Source of the DNA: JAFMDF01 sp039024375 | GTDB taxonomy: Bacteria; Bacteroidota; Bacteroidia; Chitinophagales; Saprospiraceae | Assembly: GCA_039024375.1 (NCBI GenBank) | Contig: JBCCQK010000234.1 | Coordinates: forward strand, 1-12,013 | Direction of reading: 5' to 3' | Length of the DNA: 12,013 bases | Part shown: one piece after another, positions 6,989-12,013 of the stretch | Layout of the letters: every line of letters begins with the position of its first letter | How positions within the stretch are numbered: the stretch's first letter is position 1 | Notes under the pieces: generated by a model | What the model was told of the DNA's origin: nothing | The model's database searches: none | What the model saw: the letters and a program-made list of their open reading frames with translations, nothing else | Program-made: the position numbers and the translations under genes

Positions 6989-8761
6989 GTGCAGCAGTAC
7001 TACTTCCGTTCCCTTAGAAGTCTAACTTTTTCCATAACGACAATCTTTTTCCTATTCTTTTCATTAAGTCCTGCTGTTGCCACCGCAGACTTAGGCAATG
7101 TGTTTTCTACCACCCCTCTTCCCATTAAAAGTATCTCAGACGACCAAGAAGCAGTAGATTGGCTACTGAATGTCTATAGCGTAAGTATTCGAAATCCTGC
7201 AGTGTTGACAAATGAAACGTACAATGTTAATCAAAAGATTTTTCCGCATTATATCAATAAAGAAGCCATTGAACTACTTACGCATGCAGAAGTACACAAA
7301 ACTAAAGGCGAACACGAAAGAGCCGTCGAATGTACTCGAAAGTCTATTCATCTATTGGAAGCTAACGCAGTAAATACAATACCCAATAAACAGCTACGCT
7401 CTTTTGCGTACGCATCTTTTGCCAGATTTTCAAAATATACAAAAGCGAGCGATGGACTTGAATACGCCTACAAATCTTTAGAAATAGCAAAGGAAGCAGG
7501 ATATTCATTTGGCGTAGTCCGAGCCTACAACCAAATAGGGATATTAATTGGTTCTTTTCAAAAGGACTACCGATTAGCGTTGGAAAATTTTAACCGAGCC
7601 AAGCAGCTATTACCAACCGTTGAACCGACTTGTCGCGAAATACTTGAACCTTTTGTATTATGCAATTCTGCTATGGCTTCGTCTCGAACAGGAGAGATAC
7701 AAAAGAGCATTGATTACTTTTTGGCTGCCTTAGAAAATGAACAAATTCAGCACAATGTAGAATTATTGGTTGGTATTTATAATAATCTGGGCACCAACTA
7801 TTTTGACCTAAAGAAATATGACCAAGCAAGGTACTATCTACACAAGACGCTAGATTTGATGAAAACCCGTCAAATGACTAATCATCAAGGCATTCCACTC
7901 CTACGATTAGGATTAATTGCTTTTGATAAAGGAGATACAAAAGCTGCCAGACAGTACGCAAATTCCATTGATAAGTGGTTGCAGAAAAATAATTTCGTTG
8001 GAAATCATCTGGTTAGCTTTTATGAGTTTAAGAGTAAAATTGCCAAATCTTCAAAAGAGTTTGAAGAGGCTATTCACTGGATGGAGAAAGCAGCTCAAGA
8101 GCAAGAACTACTCAATCAAAATATTAGTTCGCAGCGGATTTTGAAATTTGAGGAGGAGAGTAAACTAAAAGAATTCAAACAAGAAAAAGCCATTTTAGAA
8201 AAAGAACGGGACTTGCAGAAAGCCACCATTAAGAACCAAAATATTTACTTATTCTTTTTTAGTATTATCGCTATTTTATCGCTACTTTTTTCTGTTTTGT
8301 TCTACCAAAAGAACCAAAGTCTAACGGAAGCCTACGATTTTATTGTTAATAGTAAAAAGCAAATATCTGCTGATAGCAATATCCCCAACGATGATAAAGT
8401 CGTAGAAACAGAGAAAGTCATAGATGAGGCACTCAAACAAAAAATTCAATTGGCGCTCGAAGAAGAAAAACTGTATTTACAGAAAAATCTAACGCTCAAA
8501 CAATTTGCTGATTACATCCACTCCAATACTAGCTATGTTTCCAAGACCATAAATGACGGTTTTGGTAAAAATTTTAGTGCCCTCATCAATGAATACCGTA
8601 TTTGGGAGATACAAAAATTCTTTGACGAAGGCCTCCATCAAACTTATACCATCGAATCTCTATATCAGAAAGCAGGATTCCAATCAAAATCTTCCTTCCA
8701 AAAGGCTTTCAAAACTAATACGGGAGTTACGGCTACTCACTATCTAAACCACATTAAATGA
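6989..8761 (+). CDS. Membrane-anchored TPR regulator with AraC-type DNA-binding domain
   Basis: This 590-residue one-component transcription regulator spans the inner membrane. Residues 1-33 look like a signal peptide or signal anchor (Arg7/Arg10, then a hydrophobic run ending near ATA-DL). Residues about 90-385 are helical TPR-like repeats, clearest at 225-250, 263-292, 303-331 and 345-372. A charged coiled coil (385-412) leads into one strong transmembrane helix at about 419-439. A second coiled coil (470-500) precedes an AraC-type domain (501-590): first helix-turn-helix about LTLKQFADYI-SNTSYVSKTIN, linker FSALINEYRI, second YTIESLYQKAGFQSKSSFQKAFK, ending TGVTATHYL. The TPR part is thus probably periplasmic and the DNA-binding part cytoplasmic. 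The GTG at 6989 is chosen because it gives the signal peptide; no in-frame ATG exists nearby and a stop lies 31 bp upstream. Targets are unknown; mscS immediately upstream is a candidate. Confidence 0.88.
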   Translation: MQQYYFRSLRSLTFSITTIFFLFFSLSPAVATADLGNVFSTTPLPIKSISDDQEAVDWLLNVYSVSIRNPAVLTNETYNVNQKIFPHYINKEAIELLTHAEVHKTKGEHERAVECTRKSIHLLEANAVNTIPNKQLRSFAYASFARFSKYTKASDGLEYAYKSLEIAKEAGYSFGVVRAYNQIGILIGSFQKDYRLALENFNRAKQLLPTVEPTCREILEPFVLCNSAMASSRTGEIQKSIDYFLAALENEQIQHNVELLVGIYNNLGTNYFDLKKYDQARYYLHKTLDLMKTRQMTNHQGIPLLRLGLIAFDKGDTKAARQYANSIDKWLQKNNFVGNHLVSFYEFKSKIAKSSKEFEEAIHWMEKAAQEQELLNQNISSQRILKFEEESKLKEFKQEKAILEKERDLQKATIKNQNIYLFFFSIIAILSLLFSVLFYQKNQSLTEAYDFIVNSKKQISADSNIPNDDKVVETEKVIDEALKQKIQLALEEEKLYLQKNLTLKQFADYIHSNTSYVSKTINDGFGKNFSALINEYRIWEIQKFFDEGLHQTYTIESLYQKAGFQSKSSFQKAFKTNTGVTATHYLNHIK

Positions 8762-9172
8762 TACTAAGTAGAAAACTTCTCTGACAAATTCACCGTTTTT
8801 TCGCATTAGACACATCTTACATCCATTTCTGACCATTTAGAGGGATGGATTTATAAATGCACCCCAATTCCTCTTTGTAACTTTTTTTATTCTTCCCTAA
8901 TTTTGTCCTGCTCTACAACAATCATTTACAAAGGTTGTAAAACAGGCTTCTCTTTCTTATACTCTATCCGATTAGATTAATCTCAAAAATTCGTTTCTTC
9001 GCTAAACTACTATTTAAGTACGGTTCTTGTAAACCTACTTGTAATAGAGAGAATCTAAATGGCAAATGCATAGGACTATCGGTCTTATTAATTAGGCGAA
9101 AATGAACGTTGTATTATTCGAAGGTGTAGAGTTGTAGGTAGGGAAGTTCTGTTTTTTATATCTTTTAATGAC
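8762..9172. other. Gene-free spacer between convergent genes
   Basis: I find no coding frame or RNA gene in about 410 bp. The only clear structure is a perfect dyad TTACAA-AGG-TTGTAA at 8926-8940. The regulator gene (+) ends at the left edge and the atp operon (-) ends just to the right, so no promoter for either is needed here. Confidence 0.6.
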
Positions 9173-9216
9173 AAAAAAATGCGCCCTGCTCTTAACCGAG
9201 TAAGGCGCATTTTTTA
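9173..9216 (-). terminator. Terminator of the atp operon, probably bidirectional
   Basis: AAAAATGCGCC (9175-9185) is exactly complementary to GGCGCATTTTT (9205-9215), and the inner TGCTC...GAGTA extends the stem with a wobble pair. On the minus strand it ends in a T-run and lies 25 bp after the atpG stop. The plus strand also ends in a T-run, so it could stop read-through from the convergent regulator gene as well. Confidence 0.88.
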
Positions 9217-9221
9217 TTCAC

Positions 9222-9235
9222 AGGACGAAAGTCCT
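9222..9235 (-). other. Mini-hairpin between the atpG stop and the terminator
   Basis: AGGAC and GTCCT form a perfect 5-bp stem with a 4-nt loop (TTTC in the minus-strand transcript). It starts 5 nt after the atpG stop codon and immediately precedes the main terminator. Confidence 0.4.
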
Positions 9236-9240
9236 TAACT

Positions 9241-10134
9241 TTATCCCTCTAAAGCAGCTGCACCACCCACGATTTCTGATAATTCTTTCGTAATGGCTTC
9301 CTGTCGAGCCTTGTTGTAAGAAATCTTTAATTCTTTCACCAATTCTTCCGCATTTTCGGTTGCTGCGTCCATCGCCGTCATTCTCGCCCCGTGTTCCGAT
9401 GCGTGCGTATCTAGCAAATACTTTTGAAACTGCGTTTGCAGAATGCTAGGAATCAAGTGCTTCAACAAATCTTCTTTATTAGGTTCGAAAATATAATCTG
9501 CTTTGTGCTTCGATTGGCTACCACTAGTTGCTTCTAGCTTCTCGACAGGCAAAAACTGCACACATTCTGGGTATTGCACCGCCGCATTTCGAAAACGTCC
9601 GTAAGCTACGTAAATAGAATCGTACGTTTTGCCTTCGAAGGCGTCCATCAACTGCTGAGATACTTGCGCTACGTTGTCAAAACTCAAGTCGTCGAATAGC
9701 GTAATGTAATCTTCGATAATGGTGCTATTTTTGTAGCGCTTTGCGAAGTAAGCATACCCTTTCTTACCAATTGGCAAAATAGTTAGTTTACCCGCTGCTA
9801 GTTGCGCCGAAAACTTTTCGTTAATCGTTGCTACCGCCGCTTTGATAACATTGGTATTAAACGCACCACAAAGTCCTTTATTGGAAGTGACTACCACTAC
9901 ACAAGCGTTCTCAACCGCACGTTCATCGCCAAAAGACGTATTTGCATCACCTTCCAAGTTAGATAAAATATTTTTCAACATTGCATTCAACTTATCCGCA
10001 TACGGTCGCATTTGCGTAATCGCCATTTGCGCTCGACGCAGCTTTGAAGCCGATACCATCTTCATCGCCTTGGTAATCTGCTGGGTATTTTTAACGGATT
10101 TAATCCGCTCTCTTACTTCTTTTAGATTAGCCAT
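9241..10134 (-). CDS. atpG: F-type ATP synthase gamma subunit
   Basis: This is the central stalk of the F1 sector, rotating inside the alpha3-beta3 ring to couple proton flow to ATP synthesis. The 297-residue protein is full length. The N-terminal helix carries the family signature ANLKEVRERIKSVKNTQQIT...MVSASKLRRAQ (2-36). VVVVTSNKGLCGAFN (79-93) is the conserved Rossmann-like segment. The C-terminal helix ARMTAMDAATENAEEL...YNKARQEAITKEL is the part that inserts into the F1 head. The ATG at 10134 fits the family start exactly. It follows atpA after a 95-bp spacer filled by a heptamer array, and a strong terminator follows, so it is the last gene of the operon. The absence of atpD after atpG agrees with the separate atpD-atpC locus known in Bacteroidota. 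Confidence 0.97.
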   Translation of the reverse strand: MANLKEVRERIKSVKNTQQITKAMKMVSASKLRRAQMAITQMRPYADKLNAMLKNILSNLEGDANTSFGDERAVENACVVVVTSNKGLCGAFNTNVIKAAVATINEKFSAQLAAGKLTILPIGKKGYAYFAKRYKNSTIIEDYITLFDDLSFDNVAQVSQQLMDAFEGKTYDSIYVAYGRFRNAAVQYPECVQFLPVEKLEATSGSQSKHKADYIFEPNKEDLLKHLIPSILQTQFQKYLLDTHASEHGARMTAMDAATENAEELVKELKISYNKARQEAITKELSEIVGGAAALEG

Positions 10135-10224
10135 TTAGTGACTAGTTATTGGTGACTAGTGACTAGTAATCGGTGATTAGTGACTAGTAACTCAAGTTAC
10201 TAATCACTAATCGCCAGTCACTAA
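10135..10224. repeat. TGACTAG heptamer array with inverted copies, in the atpA-atpG gap
   Basis: Reading from 10135, nearly the whole gap divides into 7-bp units: TGACTAG, TTATTGG, TGACTAG, TGACTAG, TAATCGG, TGATTAG, TGACTAG. After TAACTCAAG come inverted units (CTAATCA, CTAATCG, CCAGTCA). A 21-bp higher-order repeat is visible (TTATTGG.. and TAATCGG..). Positions 10172-10190 pair with 10197-10215 as a 19-bp stem with two mismatches around CTCAAG; each mismatch becomes a G-U or A-C pair depending on the strand. The structure would lie in the atp mRNA just before the atpG start. Confidence 0.88.
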
Positions 10225-10229
10225 AAAGT

Positions 10230-11813
10230 TTACTTATACTGTGCCGTTAACTCTGCTGCCAAATCTACAACCGTTTTTACCGCCTCATCCGCTAACTTAC
10301 CAGATTGGAAAGTCTTCAACGTTTCGGGACTTCTCTGTGCCAAAGTAGATAGGAACAACTCTTCGAATTCCTTTACTTTATCCACAGGGACATCTTTCAG
10401 CAATCCCTTTGTTCCCAAATAGATAATCGCTACTTGCTTTTCTACGGTAACGGGAGAATATTGTGGCTGCTTCAAGATTTCCACGTTTCGCTTACCCTTT
10501 TCTAAGATAGCCATCGTGGCCGCATCCAAATCCGAACCGAACTTAGAGAAGGCTTCCAATTCTCGGTACTGTGCTTGGTCTAGCTTCAACGTACCCGATA
10601 CTTTCTTCATCGACTTAATCTGAGCGTTACCACCTACTCGTGATACCGAAACCCCTACATTAATCGCAGGTCGAACACCAGAGTTGAATAGGTTAGTCTC
10701 CAAGAAAATCTGACCGTCCGTAATCGAAATTACGTTGGTTGGAATATAGGCCGATACGTCACCCGCTTGCGTTTCGATGATAGGCAAGGCCGTCAAAGAA
10801 CCACCACCTTTCACGATACCCGCTTTTTTCAAAGATTCGGGCAAATCGTTCATATCGTTCGCAATGGCATCATCATTGATAATTTTTGCCGCCCGCTCTA
10901 ACAAACGAGAGTGCAAGTAGAAAACGTCACCTGGATAGGCTTCCCGACCAGGAGGGCGTCTCAACAATAGAGATACCTCTCGGTAAGCAACCGCTTGCTT
11001 CGACAAATCATCGTACACAATCAAAGCTGGTCTTCCCGTATCACGGAAAAATTCGCCAATGGCCGCACCCGCAAAAGGAGCGTAGAACTGCAACGGTGCT
11101 GGGTCAGAAGCCGATGCTGAAACGATAGTAGTATAAGCCATCGCTCCGTTTTCTTCTAAGGTCTTTGCGACGTTCGCTACCGTTGATGCCTTCTGTCCAG
11201 AAGCCACGTAGATACAGTAAACGGGTTCTCCCTTTTCGTAAAATTCTTTTTGGTTAATAATGGTTTCAATCGCAATAGCGGTCTTGCCAATCTGACGGTC
11301 ACCAATGATTAATTCCCGCTGGCCTCTACCAATTGGAATCATCGCATCAATCGCTTTGATACCCGTTTGCAACGGCTCGGCTACTGGCTCACGGTAAATT
11401 ACCCCGGGTGCTTTACGTTCCAATGGAATTTCGTAAGTGTCACCCGTGATAGGGCCTTTCCCATCAATCGGCTCTCCCAATGCGTTGACTACCCGACCGA
11501 CAAATCCTTCACCGACGTTGATAGAAGCAATTCTTCCCGTTCTTCTCACGGTCGAACCTTCTTTGATACCGTCGCCAGACCCCATCAATACGACCCCTAC
11601 GTTGTCTTCTTCTAAGTTCAAAACGATTGCTTGCACACCGTTTTCGAATTCTACCAATTCCCCCGCTTGGGCAGAGTTCAATCCGTAAACCCGCGCAATT
11701 CCATCTCCTACTTGCAATACGGTACCGACCTCTTCCAACTCGGACGCTGTTTTGAAACCAGAAAGTTGCTGCTTTAAAATCGCAGATATTTCGTCAGGTT
11801 TTACATTAACCAT
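10230..11813 (-). CDS. atpA: F-type ATP synthase alpha subunit
   Basis: This is the non-catalytic nucleotide-binding subunit of the F1 head, at the membrane's cytoplasmic face. The protein has 527 residues from the ATG at 11813. An in-frame TTG two codons further upstream (11819) would add Met-Asp but is not needed. Visible parts are the N-terminal beta-barrel domain (about 25-95), the P-loop GDRQIGKT (171-178), the Walker B region ALIVYDDLSKQ (263-273), RRPPGREAYPGDVFYLHSRLLERAAK (286-310), and SVSRVGG (389-395), whose Arg392 is the arginine finger serving the neighbouring catalytic beta subunit. One oddity is that the P-loop has Ile175 where GDRQTGKT is usual; the essential Gly, Lys and Thr remain. 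It is co-oriented with atpG downstream, and the expected upstream neighbour is atpH. Hairpin-forming repeats sit on both sides of the gene. Confidence 0.97.
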   Translation of the reverse strand: MVNVKPDEISAILKQQLSGFKTASELEEVGTVLQVGDGIARVYGLNSAQAGELVEFENGVQAIVLNLEEDNVGVVLMGSGDGIKEGSTVRRTGRIASINVGEGFVGRVVNALGEPIDGKGPITGDTYEIPLERKAPGVIYREPVAEPLQTGIKAIDAMIPIGRGQRELIIGDRQIGKTAIAIETIINQKEFYEKGEPVYCIYVASGQKASTVANVAKTLEENGAMAYTTIVSASASDPAPLQFYAPFAGAAIGEFFRDTGRPALIVYDDLSKQAVAYREVSLLLRRPPGREAYPGDVFYLHSRLLERAAKIINDDAIANDMNDLPESLKKAGIVKGGGSLTALPIIETQAGDVSAYIPTNVISITDGQIFLETNLFNSGVRPAINVGVSVSRVGGNAQIKSMKKVSGTLKLDQAQYRELEAFSKFGSDLDAATMAILEKGKRNVEILKQPQYSPVTVEKQVAIIYLGTKGLLKDVPVDKVKEFEELFLSTLAQRSPETLKTFQSGKLADEAVKTVVDLAAELTAQYK

Positions 11814-11842
11814 ATCCAATTATTTTATTATTAAGATTGTTG

Positions 11843-11935
11843 TATTGTTATATTGTTATATTGCTGTACTGTTATACTGTTTTATTGCTATTTGTGGGGA
11901 GGCAATAAAGCAATAAGACAGTACAGCAGTATAGC
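11843..11935. repeat. TAYTGYTR octamer array with inverted copies, upstream of atpA
   Basis: Six consecutive 8-bp units run from 11843 to 11890: TATTGTTA, TATTGTTA, TATTGCTG, TACTGTTA, TACTGTTT, TATTGCTA. After a G-rich loop (TTTGTGGGGAGG) inverted versions follow. Positions 11863-11888 are complementary to 11910-11935 at 22 of 26 positions; all four differences are transitions, so one strand's RNA could pair throughout with G-U pairs. The structure would lie in the atp operon transcript 30 nt before the atpA start codon. Confidence 0.85.
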
Positions 11936-12012
11936 TATAAACTAATTTCTGTTGCACCAAAGCCATAGCGATGATGATATTCGTTTTTGAAAGATTTGAC
12001 CTGTGGATTTTG
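11935..12012 (-). CDS. Possible 3' end of the gene preceding atpA (atpH?)
   Basis: A minus-strand frame is open from the window edge to a TAG stop at 11937-11935, giving 25 residues beginning QNPQVKSFKNEYHHRYGFG. By operon order this should be the delta subunit, atpH, and a Q-x-x-S-x-K-x-x-[FY] pattern is faintly like the end of delta subunits. The fragment is too short to identify, and a second minus-strand frame is also open across it, so this is mostly inference from position. Confidence 0.3.
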   Translation of the reverse strand, partial: QNPQVKSFKNEYHHRYGFGATEISL

Positions 12013-12013
12013 C

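Noticed and set aside
9842..10138. A plus-strand open frame of 98 codons opposite atpG, and similar antisense frames opposite icd, atpA, mscS and the M56 gene.
   Set aside because: They lie wholly within confidently identified genes on the other strand, show no family-like sequence, and are expected shadows of coding-strand codon bias.
11814..11819. A TTG start for atpA two codons upstream of the ATG at 11813.
   Set aside because: An ATG two codons downstream gives the typical alpha-subunit N-terminus (MVNVKPDEIS), so the rarer start is unnecessary.

Overview
The window looks like a piece of chromosome from a member of the Bacteroidota. The evidence is indirect. atpA is followed by atpG and then a terminator, with no atpD/atpC, which matches the split ATP synthase operon known in that phylum. 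Start codons lack clear Shine-Dalgarno sequences, leaders are A+T-rich, and the BlaI/M56 pair and the TPR + transmembrane + AraC-type regulator are architectures common there. I would not go below phylum level without a database comparison.

Layout, left to right. (1) Positions 63-1289 (+): NADP-dependent isocitrate dehydrogenase (icd), followed by a 40-bp tandem duplication that starts at its stop codon and a hairpin terminator. (2) Positions 1409-2045: a gene-free stretch with an octamer repeat, a perfect 20-bp hairpin and a heptamer-based repeat. (3) Positions 2046-5555 (+): a BlaI-type repressor and a 933-residue M56 (BlaR1-like) membrane metallopeptidase whose C-terminal half is a long unassigned region followed by six ankyrin repeats. 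This is the most interesting gene pair here: a probable signal-transduction pair with an unusual sensor and no beta-lactamase in view. (4) Positions 5573-5725: a long imperfect palindrome built from the octamer repeat also seen at 1452. (5) Positions 6017-8761 (+): a small MscS-type mechanosensitive channel and a membrane-anchored TPR/AraC-type regulator, both apparently starting with GTG. (6) Positions 9173-12013 (-): terminator, atpG, atpA, and possibly the last codons of the preceding atp gene; transcription runs right to left.

A theme connects the spacers. Five of them carry short arrays of degenerate 7- or 8-bp tandem units followed by inverted copies of the same unit, so each can fold into a hairpin. 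The unit sequence differs from one family to another, but the design is the same. Two of these arrays lie inside the atp operon (one in each visible intercistronic gap) and two flank blaI.

Functionally, icd and the atp genes are core energy metabolism (TCA cycle and oxidative phosphorylation). The middle block is sensing and envelope homeostasis: a protease-controlled repressor, an osmotic safety channel and a transmembrane transcription factor. Nothing in the sequence shows that these are co-regulated.
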